Source: Lachnospiraceae bacterium (GTDB lineage: Bacteria > Bacillota > Clostridia > Lachnospirales > Lachnospiraceae). Taken from it: a DNA stretch of 42,631 nt. The notes beneath the pieces were generated by a model. The model saw nothing but the letters and a program-made list of their open reading frames with translations, did no database searches and had not been told where the DNA came from. A program made the translations under genes and the position numbers. Numbering within the stretch: position 1 is the stretch's first letter; every line of letters starts with the position of its first letter. Below, in pieces: positions 24,547-32,362 of the stretch. The stretch is taken from NCBI GenBank assembly GCA_022792535.1, contig JAAWBG010000022.1, positions 1 through 42,631 of the forward strand. The letters run 5' to 3'.

Positions 24547-24656
24547 TTCTATTAGGAAAGTGCCTTTCCTAATAGAAGAAAATATAGAGATGCGCACTCG
24601 TGCGAGAGGAAGATGTGACTGCGTGCCCGCACTGGGCGCGGCAAATCGACCAAGTC
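24542..24656 (+). repeat. Interspersed palindromic repeat, type 1, copy D
   Basis: A perfect 19-base stem (24542-24560 with 24564-24582, loop TGC), then ATGCGCACTCGTGCGAGAGG and a tail with GGGCGCGGCAAATCGACCAAG. The parts match copy A at 17399. The rest of the 302-base gap is AT-rich and ends in a TATAAT (24775-24780) before the kinase gene; no other gene is seen. Confidence 0.65.
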
Positions 24657-24803
24657 CTTCAAAAATGAGGGGAGGGGAGCCTTTGCGGCGCAGAATTTCG
24701 TAAAACGAAATTCCTTTTTATATAAATTTTATAAAATTTTAGAAAAATTCCATAGGATTTTTTGTGAGAGGTGTTATAATATAAGCTGTTGGAGGTTACA
24801 GCA

Positions 24804-26294
24804 GTGAAATTACGGACAAGATTGATCATTTCTTTTTGTATTATTATATTTGTTCCAGTATTGCTGGCTGGCGCTACAGTCTGGGGATTTGGACAGTATC
24901 AGATGAAGGCCATACGCCAGATTTATAATATGGATGGAAATGCTTACGAATATTTTATCAATTCTTTTAAAGTTCTCAGCCACTTTACCAAATCAGATTA
25001 TGAATCATTGCAGAAGGTGGCGGAGAAGAAACCGGAAAAGTTAGAGGACCCGGTTTATTTGGAAAAGATTAATAAAGACCTTGAAGAAAAATATTCTTAT
25101 CTGATTCTGCGCAGAGGAGACAGGGTAGTCTATGAGGGAAACAGCCAGAAAAGAGAATTTCCAGAAGAAAATCTGCCGGAGTATGACAGTGACGCTATAC
25201 AGAACGCAGGGTCAGGTTTTTACATTGAGGGAGAAGATCAGGCATTAATCAAACAGATTGATTTTTTATTTCCTAACCAAGATCAGGGAAGTCTGTTTAT
25301 TGTGACAGCTATGAATCAGGTTCTTCCAGAGATCAAAGGCGTGGTAATAGACTTTATGCTTTCCATTCTGCTGATCCTTATTTTCACAGCGGGAATGCTG
25401 ACGGTGTGGATCTATCAGGGAATTATCAATCCGATCCGCAAGCTGGAAGTGGCTGCTCAAAATATTAAGGCAGGGAATCTAGACTTTACCATTGAGGCGG
25501 ACGGAAAAGATGAGATTGGGGAGTTGTGCCGGAACTTTGAGGAGATGCGGTTCCGCCTAAAAGAATCAGCAGAAGAAAAGGTGGCCAGCGAGAAGGAAAA
25601 TAAGGTGCTGATCAGCAATATCTCTCACGACTTGAAGACGCCGATCACTGCCATCAAGGGATATGTGGAAGGGATTATGGACGGGGTGGCAGATACCCCG
25701 GAGAAACAGGATAAGTATATCCGAACCATTTATAACAAGGCCAACGAGATGGATACTCTGATCAATGAATTGACGCTGTATTCTAAAATTGACACCAATC
25801 GAATTCCCTATAATTTTAATCGTATTAATGTGGCAGATTATTTTAATGACTGTGTGGAAGAAGTGGGGCTGGACTTAGAAGCGAAAAATATTAAGCTGAC
25901 TTATATCAATTATGCAGACAGAGATGTGATGATCATTGCAGATCCGGAGCAGCTTCGGCGGGTGATCAATAACATTATTGGGAATTCCGTGAAATATTTG
26001 GACAAAGATCCTGGATTTATCAACATGCGGATTCGTGATGTAGGCGATTTTATCCAGGTTGAGATCGAAGACAATGGAAGAGGGATTGCGGCCAGAGATC
26101 TGCCCTATATTTTTAACCGGTTTTATCGTACAGATTCTTCCAGAAATTCTGCAACAGGAGGCAGCGGCATTGGTCTGTCTATTGTGAAGAAAATTATAGA
26201 AGACCATGGAGGCAAGATCTGGGCAAACAGTAAGGAAGAAACGGGAACCATCATGTATTTTGTGATTCGGAAATATCAGGAGGTAATAAATTGA
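24804..26294 (+). CDS. Sensor histidine kinase (HAMP-HisKA-HATPase)
   Basis: A 496-residue membrane kinase. Helix 1 spans about residues 7-30 and helix 2 about 180-205, with an extracytoplasmic sensor of about 150 residues between. A HAMP linker (IINPIRKLEVAAQNIKAGNL) follows. The phosphorylated histidine is near residue 275 in SNISHDLKTPITAIKGY. ATP-binding motifs include the N box RVINNIIGNSVKYL, DNGRGI and GSGIGLSIVKKI. The GTG start at 24804 is set by GGAGG eight bases upstream; the TTG at 24789 precedes that site. The stop overlaps the TTG of the response regulator, so the pair is coupled. The signal is unknown. Confidence 0.93.
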   Translation: MKLRTRLIISFCIIIFVPVLLAGATVWGFGQYQMKAIRQIYNMDGNAYEYFINSFKVLSHFTKSDYESLQKVAEKKPEKLEDPVYLEKINKDLEEKYSYLILRRGDRVVYEGNSQKREFPEENLPEYDSDAIQNAGSGFYIEGEDQALIKQIDFLFPNQDQGSLFIVTAMNQVLPEIKGVVIDFMLSILLILIFTAGMLTVWIYQGIINPIRKLEVAAQNIKAGNLDFTIEADGKDEIGELCRNFEEMRFRLKESAEEKVASEKENKVLISNISHDLKTPITAIKGYVEGIMDGVADTPEKQDKYIRTIYNKANEMDTLINELTLYSKIDTNRIPYNFNRINVADYFNDCVEEVGLDLEAKNIKLTYINYADRDVMIIADPEQLRRVINNIIGNSVKYLDKDPGFINMRIRDVGDFIQVEIEDNGRGIAARDLPYIFNRFYRTDSSRNSATGGSGIGLSIVKKIIEDHGGKIWANSKEETGTIMYFVIRKYQEVIN

Positions 26295-26980
26295 GCAAGG
26301 TATTGATCATCGAAGATGAAGTGGCAATTGCAGATTTGGAGAAAGACTATCTGGAATTGAGCGGGTTCCATGTAGAAATTGAGAATAATGGAAATCGAGG
26401 GCTGGCAAGGGCTTTAAGCGAAGAGTTTGATATGTTTATTTTAGATCTGATGCTGCCGGGAGTCGATGGATTTGAGATCTGCAAAAAGATCCGGGAAAAT
26501 AAAAATACGCCTATTTTAATGGTATCGGCAAAGAAAGACGATATTGATAAGATCCGGGGATTAGGGCTTGGAGCAGACGATTATATTACGAAGCCTTTTT
26601 CTCCTAGTGAATTGGTGGCAAGGGTCAAAGCGCATCTTTCCAGATACGAAAGGCTGATCAACAGCAGCGTTCAGGAGAATGACGTGATCGAGATCCGAGG
26701 ATTGAAAATTGACAAGACAGCAAGACGGGTATGGGTCAATGAGGAGGAAAAACAATTTACCACAAAGGAGTTTGATCTGCTGGCGTTTTTAGCTCAGAAT
26801 CCCAACCATGTGTTTTCCAAAGAGGAATTATTCAGCCAGATCTGGGATCTGGAATCTGTGGGAGACATTGCGACGGTTACTGTGCACATTAAGAAAATAC
26901 GTGAAAAGATTGAGTTCAGCACTACAAAGCCGCAGTATATTGAGACAATCTGGGGGGTAGGATACCGCTTTAAGGTGTGA
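26291..26980 (+). CDS. OmpR/PhoP-family response regulator
   Basis: A 229-residue protein: receiver domain with acidic pocket IIEDE and phosphorylated D52 (FILDLMLPG), and switch residues MVSAKKDD and TKPFSPSELVARV. A winged-helix DNA-binding domain follows (TTKEFDLLAFLAQNP, VTVHIKKIREKI, ETIWGVGYRF). It starts with TTG at 26291, overlapping the kinase stop, with AGGAGG seven bases before. Family members bind direct repeats spaced by about one helical turn; such repeats occur before secA (32182-32208), though no link is shown. Confidence 0.94.
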   Translation: MSKVLIIEDEVAIADLEKDYLELSGFHVEIENNGNRGLARALSEEFDMFILDLMLPGVDGFEICKKIRENKNTPILMVSAKKDDIDKIRGLGLGADDYITKPFSPSELVARVKAHLSRYERLINSSVQENDVIEIRGLKIDKTARRVWVNEEEKQFTTKEFDLLAFLAQNPNHVFSKEELFSQIWDLESVGDIATVTVHIKKIREKIEFSTTKPQYIETIWGVGYRFKV

Positions 26981-27009
26981 TAGGTGAACAGGATAAATTG
27001 TATTTGCAA

Positions 27010-27065
27010 AGACAGGTGAATCATATAGATATCGCCTGAAGAGACAGGTGAACCATATGGACATC
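27010..27065 (+). repeat. Tandem duplication of the start region of the pseudouridine synthase gene
   Basis: AGACAGGTGAATCATATAGA (27010 on) and AGACAGGTGAACCATATGGA (27042 on) repeat with a 32-base step. The second copy holds the real ribosome site and ATG; in the first copy the ATG has become ATA. Confidence 0.6.
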
Positions 27066-27761
27066 ATTTACGAAGACAGAGAGATCATAGTCTGCCACAA
27101 GATGCCAGGAATTCCTGTGCAGACAGGGAAAATTGGACAGATGGATCTGATTAGTATATTGCGGAACTATTTGGCGGAAAAGGGAGAGACGCCGGAGATT
27201 TTTCTGGTACACCGTCTGGATCAGCCGGTGGAAGGGATTATGGTATTTGCGAAGACAAAATCTTCTGCAGCAGACTTAGGCCGCCAGATTCAGGAAAAGC
27301 GCGTGGAGAAAAAATATCTGGCTCTGACGGAAGGAATTTTTACAGAAAAAACAGGCACATTGGAGAACTATCTGCTGCGGGATGGAAAAAGCAATACTTC
27401 CAAGGTAGTACCCAAAGGAACAAAGGGAGCGAAGCTGGCCAGGTTGTCCTATGAGGTGCAGAGGGAATTGGAAGGAAACGCCAGTTTGGTGAAAGTTTCT
27501 CTGGAAACGGGACGCCATCATCAGATTCGGGTGCAGATGGCCCAGGCAGGCCATCCGCTGATCGGAGATAAAAAATACAATAAGAACTGCCCCAAGAAAT
27601 ATATACCAGTGGGATTGTGCTCTGTCGGCACTTCTTTTTGCCATCCCTCAACTGGTCAGAAGATGGAGTTTGAGACAGAACCCAAAGGGGAACTTTTTGC
27701 AAAAATAAAAAATATTGCCATGGAAAAAAGCGACAGAAAAACAGAAAAACCGGGAAAATAG
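27057..27761 (+). CDS. RluA-family RNA pseudouridine synthase
   Basis: A 234-residue enzyme that turns uridine into pseudouridine in RNA. The catalytic aspartate is D55 in VHRLDQPVEGIMVFAK; ETGRHHQIRVQMA and PLIGDKKY are the other family motifs. There is no N-terminal S4 domain, so it resembles the small RluA/TruC-like group; the target is not predictable. The ATG at 27057 follows CAGGTG; a GTG at 27048 is less likely. The gene overlaps the frame of the next ORF only if a distant TTG is used there. Confidence 0.9.
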   Translation: MDIIYEDREIIVCHKMPGIPVQTGKIGQMDLISILRNYLAEKGETPEIFLVHRLDQPVEGIMVFAKTKSSAADLGRQIQEKRVEKKYLALTEGIFTEKTGTLENYLLRDGKSNTSKVVPKGTKGAKLARLSYEVQRELEGNASLVKVSLETGRHHQIRVQMAQAGHPLIGDKKYNKNCPKKYIPVGLCSVGTSFCHPSTGQKMEFETEPKGELFAKIKNIAMEKSDRKTEKPGK

Positions 27762-27807
27762 AAGATATTTCCCACATAAAAAGAAAGAACCTTCACATAC
27801 TGATTTT

Positions 27808-28842
27808 ATGAAAACAGAAGTGAAAAAAAGTATGTGGAATATAGGAAAAATAGTAGGAATCACCTTTGTGGTCTATCTTAGTATTCGCTGGCTGGTTCCC
27901 TTGATACTTCCATTTTTGGCAGCCTTTTTTCTGGCAAAGATCCTGAATCCGGCAGTAGAGTGGTTGGAAAATAAACTAAAATTAAAAAGGAGTATATGGT
28001 CTTCCATATTAGTGGGGATTTTGCTGTTGCTTTTGGGAGCGGCAGTCTTTTTTTTCCTAAAAACTCTGATAGAACAGGTAAAACATGTGATTGATAACCT
28101 GGAAGTTTATAAACAGCAGGCAGGAAATTTTTGGAATGAGTGCTGCTGCCAGATGGAAAATATGATGGGAATGGAAGCAGGAACAATTCAAAACAGGGTG
28201 GAAAAACAGATTCCTGAAATGATGAAGCAGGTAAAAACCAATGCTTTTCCTACCATGATGAATGGGACAATCTTGTATGCCAGGAATATGTTTGTGTTTG
28301 CAGGAGTCTGCTTTGTGATCATCATCAGCACAATTCTAATCCTAAAAGACTACCGAAAGATTCGGACAGCGTTGGAGAATCATCCAGTGGGCATGTTAGG
28401 ATTACGGGTCTGCCGCAGAACTTATGAAGCAGGGGGAGCCTATATCAAGTCCCAGATCATCATTATGTTTGTTATCACAGTAATTTGTGTGGCAGGCCTC
28501 TATCTTTCTGGAAATGAATATGCATTGCTGGCGGGCTGCGGAATTGGAATCTGCGATGCCATGCCCTTTTTGGGAACAGGGACTATTTTTGTGCCTTGGG
28601 CAATCATTGAAGTGCTGCGGGGAAGGTATATGCTGGCGGTGATCTATACCATTATCTATACCATCTGCAGCCTGCTGCGGGAGATTCTGGAGCCCAAATT
28701 ATTGGGGAATAAATTAGGGATGCATCCTCTGACTGTGATTGTCAGCATTTATGCAGGACTGAAAATATATGGAGTATGGGGATTTGCCCTGGGACCTCTG
28801 ACTTATATTTTAGTTCGAGAGATTTATTATGCTTTTGCTTGA
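27808..28842 (+). CDS. AI-2E family membrane protein (YtvI/PerM-like)
   Basis: A 344-residue protein with about eight membrane helices. Helices near the start (IVGITFVVYLSIRWLVPLI and FLAAFFLAKILNP) precede a coiled, soluble stretch with VKHVIDNLEVYKQQAGNFW. The C-terminal helices end LTVIVSIYAGLKIYGVWGFA, then GPL, a hallmark of the family. Members export small molecules or ions, and a sporulation branch (YtvI) exists in Firmicutes; the substrate here is unknown. The ATG at 27808 lacks a good ribosome site; earlier in-frame starts overlap the previous gene. The proS promoter lies over its stop codon. Confidence 0.85.
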   Translation: MKTEVKKSMWNIGKIVGITFVVYLSIRWLVPLILPFLAAFFLAKILNPAVEWLENKLKLKRSIWSSILVGILLLLLGAAVFFFLKTLIEQVKHVIDNLEVYKQQAGNFWNECCCQMENMMGMEAGTIQNRVEKQIPEMMKQVKTNAFPTMMNGTILYARNMFVFAGVCFVIIISTILILKDYRKIRTALENHPVGMLGLRVCRRTYEAGGAYIKSQIIIMFVITVICVAGLYLSGNEYALLAGCGIGICDAMPFLGTGTIFVPWAIIEVLRGRYMLAVIYTIIYTICSLLREILEPKLLGNKLGMHPLTVIVSIYAGLKIYGVWGFALGPLTYILVREIYYAFA

Positions 28843-28867
28843 CAATTCGGAAGAAATGTCTTAGAAT
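28839..28867 (+). promoter_or_regulatory. Sigma-A promoter of the proS T-box transcript
   Basis: TTGACA (28839-28844), 17 bases, TAGAAT (28862-28867). The -35 overlaps the TGA of the preceding gene. Confidence 0.8.
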
Positions 28868-28873
28868 AATCAC

Positions 28874-29136
28874 AATTCACAAAATGAAAGTCTGCCAAAA
28901 ACAGACAGAGTGAAATTGGCAAAGAAGAGGATTAGTACGGATAGGAAGATGTACAGAGAAGAGATCACAGGTGAGAGATTTCCCATATCAGTATCCAGAA
29001 CCTGCCTTGGAGCTGCGTATGAAAATACGACGTGACGCCGCGTTAAGGCAATTGAGAGAGTGAAGGGAATCCCTTCACTAATCAGGGTGGTACCGCCGGA
29101 TATCCGGTCCCTAGTGGGATTGGATATCCGTTTTTT
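28874..29136 (+). ncRNA. T-box riboswitch, predicted proline-specific
   Basis: The T-box core AGGGTGGTACCGC is at 29084-29096. Terminator arms CGGATATCC (29097-29105) and GGATATCCG (29122-29130) are followed by six T. In stem I, AGTA (5' side) faces GAA followed by CCU (29001-29003) and G, the usual loop-E layout around the specifier codon. CCU is a proline codon, matching the downstream proS. Uncharged tRNA-Pro would stabilise the antiterminator. The specifier call is from a manual fold. Confidence 0.9.
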
Positions 29137-29279
29137 ATCTTATGGGAAATTCCTTCGGATTTCCTATAAGATAAAAAAGAATTATTGCACTGCGGCGGAA
29201 AGGAAAAGAACCGCGGGAGCGGTCCGCCGCAGGCGGAGAATCCTGCGAAGCAGGATTCTTTCTTGTTTTATAGGAAAGA
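29131..29279 (+). repeat. Interspersed palindromic repeat, type 2, copy C
   Basis: A 20-base stem (29131-29150 with 29159-29178, loop TCCTTCGG, one G-T pair) then TTGCACTGCGGCGGAAAGG, CCGCGGGAGCGG and the hairpin AGAATCCTGC-GAA-GCAGGATTCT. It closely matches copy B. It sits between the T-box terminator and the proS start and shares the T run of the terminator. Confidence 0.8.
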
Positions 29280-29292
29280 GAGGAAGGAAAAT

Positions 29293-30735
29293 ATGGCAAA
29301 GGATAAGAAACTGGTAGAAGCCATTACATCCATGGATGAGGATTTTGCACAATGGTACACGGATGTAGTAAAAAAAGCGGAACTGATCGACTATTCCAGC
29401 GTAAAAGGCTGTATGGTAATAAAACCGGCAGGCTATGCCATCTGGGAAAATATTCAGAAAGAATTGGATCGGCGGTTTAAGGAAACAGGCGTGGAGAATG
29501 TATATATGCCGATGTTCATTCCGGAAAGTATGCTTCAGAAAGAAAAAGATCATGTAGAAGGATTTGCGCCGGAGGTGGCGTGGGTTACTCATGGAGGTTT
29601 AAATCCCCTGCAGGAAAGAATGTGCGTCAGACCTACCTCGGAGACATTGTTCTGTGATTTCTATGCAAATGATATTCAGTCTTACCGGGATCTGCCCAAA
29701 TGTTACAATCAGTGGTGTTCCGTGGTGCGGTGGGAAAAAGAGACAAGACCTTTCCTGCGGTCCAGAGAATTTCTCTGGCAGGAGGGGCATACAGCCCATG
29801 CCACAGCAGAGGAAGCAGAAGAGCGGACTCTTCAGATGATGCAGGTATATGCTGATTTCTGTGAGGAAGTTTTGGCAATTCCAGTGATTCGCGGAAAGAA
29901 GACAGAGAAAGAAAAGTTTGCCGGAGCAGAGGAGACATACACCATTGAGGCATTAATGCATGACGGAAAAGCTCTTCAGTCCGGCACCAGCCATAATTTT
30001 GGCGATGGATTTGCAAAGGCTTTTGGGATCCAGTATACAGATAAAGAAAACAAACTGCAGTATGTACATCAAACTTCCTGGGGAATGTCCACCCGCTTGA
30101 TTGGGGCGCTGATTATGGTTCATGGAGACGATTCCGGTTTGGTACTGCCTCCTGAGATTGCACCAGTCCAGGTGATGGTAATTCCGATTCAGCAGCACAA
30201 AGAAGGCGTTTTAGAACATGCTTCTCATATCAAAGAAGACTTGAAAAAGGCTGGTCTTCGGGTGAAAATGGACGACAGTGAAAAGAGTCCGGGATGGAAA
30301 TTTTCAGAACAGGAAATGCGTGGGATTCCAATCCGCGTGGAATTGGGCCCAAAGGATATAGAAGCCGGAAAATGTGTGCTGGTCCGCAGAGATACCAGAG
30401 AAAAGATAGAATGTACATTGGAAGAAGCAGCAGCGAAAGGGGCAGAACTTTTAGAGGCCATTCAGAAAGATATGTTTGAACGGGCCAAAAAGCATCGGGA
30501 AGCACATATTACAGAAGCAAGGACTTATGAAGAGTTTCAGGAGGCGGTGATTAATAAGCCTGGATTCATTCGTGCAATGTGGTGCGGGGATGTGGAATGT
30601 GAGAATAAGATAAAAGAGGAAACAGCGGCGACTTCCCGCTGTATGCCATTAGATGATCAGAAAGCAATTTCAGACGTATGCGTGTGCTGCGGAAAACCTG
30701 CTCATAAATTGGTGTATTGGGGAAAGGCATATTAA
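29293..30735 (+). CDS. proS: Prolyl-tRNA synthetase (archaeal/eukaryote-like type)
   Basis: It charges tRNA-Pro with proline. At 480 residues it is the short form without the editing insertion found in the E. coli type. Class II motifs are visible: motif 2 around [25 protein letters not shown] and motif 3 in the catalytic core, where [19 protein letters not shown] lies. The C-terminal zinc-binding domain ends with CVCCGKPA and the final tyrosine (GKAY). The ATG at 29293 follows GGAAGGAAA; an in-frame extension to 29185 is repeat sequence. A proline T-box controls it. Confidence 0.96.
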   Translation: MAKDKKLVEAITSMDEDFAQWYTDVVKKAELIDYSSVKGCMVIKPAGYAIWENIQKELDRRFKETGVENVYMPMFIPESMLQKEKDHVEGFAPEVAWVTHGGLNPLQERMCVRPTSETLFCDFYANDIQSYRDLPKCYNQWCSVVRWEKETRPFLRSREFLWQEGHTAHATAEEAEERTLQMMQVYADFCEEVLAIPVIRGKKTEKEKFAGAEETYTIEALMHDGKALQSGTSHNFGDGFAKAFGIQYTDKENKLQYVHQTSWGMSTRLIGALIMVHGDDSGLVLPPEIAPVQVMVIPIQQHKEGVLEHASHIKEDLKKAGLRVKMDDSEKSPGWKFSEQEMRGIPIRVELGPKDIEAGKCVLVRRDTREKIECTLEEAAAKGAELLEAIQKDMFERAKKHREAHITEARTYEEFQEAVINKPGFIRAMWCGDVECENKIKEETAATSRCMPLDDQKAISDVCVCCGKPAHKLVYWGKAY

Positions 30736-30845
30736 AAGCATATTAATGAAAGAGAGAATCTGCCCTTCCAATGATTCTTACAGGGCGCTGATATGGCGGG
30801 AAATTTTTGTGAGTTTCCTGCCATTATTATTTATAACACATGAAA

Positions 30846-30882
30846 AAGGCTGCACCGATATCAATTCATCTGATGCAGCCTT
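30846..30882. terminator. Hairpin terminator downstream of proS and of the minus-strand transcript
   Basis: AAGGCTGCA (30846-30854) pairs with TGCAGCCTT (30874-30882). On the minus strand it is followed by five T, so it ends transcripts arriving from 31513. On the plus strand the T run is poor. Confidence 0.65.
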
Positions 30883-31513
30883 CTATACTATGCTGTCCAT
30901 TGGAGTATTACCTCATTCTTTCTGAAATCTCGATTCTTCTCTCAGAACTTTTGCTACCTCTGAATGGAATGGTATGTATTCCTATGTGAACGATTCCCGC
31001 TGGAATATCATACAGCTCTTTTTTCATTTTTAATTCAGGGCTTCCTCTGAAAATCTTCTTGATCTCTGATCTTTCTTAAATTTTCTAGTTTGAAAAATCT
31101 ACTTCTGCAAATCCTTCTGTTAAAATCTCTTTCATGGAATATGTTACGTCTGTCTCTATCTCGTTCTATCTTCCCATTCCGAAAATATAAGGTCGGATGC
31201 TATCGCTGTTCTGTCATTGGATAAGAACCTTATTATATTTTCCCATTCCGAAAATTTAACTTCCAATATAGACGTCTGTTAAATAATTCTATTTCAGAAA
31301 TCCAACTTCCGTTTTTACATTTGTAGAACTTCCATACATGTTAGAAAATTTAATGTTGCTGTCTTGCTTTTCTTGTACCTCTGTTATTGATTGAGGGGAG
31401 TTAATTTTCTGCTTCTGGTGGTCCGTACCTCTCTTTCTTAGATTATTGGATAACTCATTCTCGTTTCGGTGGTCTATACCTCCTTCTGTGAAAAATGTGT
31501 TATTTGTTTTGAT
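30846..31513 (-). ncRNA. Long gene-less transcript of unknown nature
   Basis: About 670 bases lie between a consensus minus-strand promoter (31520-31548) and a hairpin with a T run (30846-30882). No long frame begins inside it. Near the 5' end two related segments repeat: AGGTATAGACCACC and AGGTACGGACCACC. Further on, TTTTCGGAATGGGAA occurs twice. Towards the 3' end protein-like stretches appear in changing frames (KLENLRKIRDQEDFQRKP, KKELYDIPAGIVHIG, SEVAKVLREESRFQKE), which suggests a frameshifted small gene. So it is either a structured RNA or a decayed gene that is still transcribed. I do not recognise an RNA family. Confidence 0.4.
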
Positions 31514-31519
31514 GGGTTT

Positions 31520-31548
31520 ATTATATCTAATAAAAGACAATATGTCAA
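31520..31548 (-). promoter_or_regulatory. Consensus sigma-A promoter on the minus strand
   Basis: Minus strand TTGACA (31548-31543), 17 bases, TATAAT (31525-31520). Both hexamers are perfect, although no gene with a proper start follows. Confidence 0.8.
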
Positions 31549-31664
31549 TACTTATTTTGAAAATTTTATAAAAAAATAAATATAATTTATGAATTGAATA
31601 ATTTGATTAGAAAATTCTGATAATTAAAGAGGAAATATAAATAAAAGCCATAAATATTCAAGAA

Positions 31665-31703
31665 ACCCCTAAATTTTTTGTGTAATTCAAAAAATTTAGG
31701 GGT
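31665..31703 (-). terminator. Terminator of the TSCPD gene
   Basis: A perfect 16-base stem: ACCCCTAAATTTTTTG (31665-31680) with 31688-31703, loop 7 bases. TTTCTTG follows on the minus strand. It is about 78 bases after the TSCPD stop. Confidence 0.65.
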
Positions 31704-31780
31704 GAGTGTCAAGAAAAAATCATCTGGATCATTTAGAATGATAAAAAAATGATAGATTTCTAGTAAGATTTCAAAATAAA

Positions 31781-32038
31781 TTAATGCTGGGCAGCTTCAT
31801 AAGCAGCACGACAGGCTTTGGCAAGCTGGTCTCCGCAGGAAGTGGGACGTCCATTGCAGGAAATGCCGCCGATCTTTTCTTCCACCTGATCCACAGTCAG
31901 ACCTTCTACTAATTTGGGGATTGCCTGAAGATTGCCATTGCAGCCTCCGGTAAACTTTACATATTTTACGACATCGCCCTCCAATTCTACTTCAATCAGC
32001 GTAGAGCAGGTTCCTTTGGTTTTATAAGCATAACTCAT
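31781..32038 (-). CDS. TSCPD-domain protein (TIGR03905 family)
   Basis: An 85-residue protein. GTCSTLIEVELEGD, VKFTGGCNGNLQAIPKLVEG and GISCNGRPTSCGDQLAKA match the small TSCPD family common in Clostridia. The domain is also found at the C-terminus of ribonucleotide reductases. Four cysteines may bind a metal. Its reaction is unknown. AAAGGAGAT precedes the ATG. It is divergent from secA, with a 324-base space that holds both control regions. Confidence 0.9.
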   Translation of the reverse strand: MSYAYKTKGTCSTLIEVELEGDVVKYVKFTGGCNGNLQAIPKLVEGLTVDQVEEKIGGISCNGRPTSCGDQLAKACRAAYEAAQH

Positions 32039-32181
32039 ATTCAGATATCTCCTTTCTCTATGAAAATTTTTTAGGTAATTGGGAAATTAGTATATTATCT
32101 AAATTTCATGTACAATTTTATGTACGATTTTAGCGAACTATTTTATAAGTATAGCACAGAAAGAGCGGAAGAAAAAGGAAT

Positions 32182-32208
32182 TTCATAAAAAATTCATAAA
32201 TCGTTCAT
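32182..32208 (+). promoter_or_regulatory. Three TTCAT direct repeats with 11-base period before the secA promoter
   Basis: TTCAT begins at 32182, 32193 and 32204, exactly 11 bases apart, and ends 11 bases before the -35 box. This spacing is typical of binding sites of OmpR/PhoP-family regulators. The rest of the space towards the TSCPD gene holds a 12-base direct repeat, ATGTACAATTTT then ATGTACGATTTT (32108-32131). Confidence 0.4.
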
Positions 32209-32219
32209 GGGATTAAGTA

Positions 32220-32248
32220 TTGTGAATAAAATCATTAAGTGATACAAT
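32220..32248 (+). promoter_or_regulatory. Sigma-A promoter of secA
   Basis: TTGTGA (32220-32225), 17 bases, TACAAT (32243-32248). The leader of about 105 bases contains a hairpin, GTCGCTATTGCTC with GAGAAGTAGTGAC. Confidence 0.65.
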
Positions 32249-32362
32249 ATAAGAAGCTGTCGCTATTGCTCATATTTGAGAAGTAGTGACAAGTTGTCTG
32301 TATGGATAGAAGAAACAGAATGGGACAGCAGTGTTCTGCTGGGATGAAATAGGAGCATGGTT

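Noticed and set aside
29185..29292. N-terminal extension of proS
   Set aside because: It is repeat sequence between the T-box and the gene; the ATG at 29293 has a ribosome site and gives the family length.
31370..31495. A guanidine-II (mini-ykkC) riboswitch
   Set aside because: Only one of the two hairpins has the ACGR loop, the stems are three pairs long, and no guanidine transporter follows.
30846..31513. A member of a known large RNA family such as ROOL or OLE
   Set aside because: Length is in range, but I see no family-specific sequence and cannot run a covariance search, so the name is not used.
31289..31540. An 83-codon minus-strand frame over the start of the unknown transcript
   Set aside because: Its ATG lies upstream of the start site predicted by the consensus promoter, it has no ribosome site, and the composition is low in hydrophobic residues. 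It is described as part of a non-coding or decayed transcript instead.
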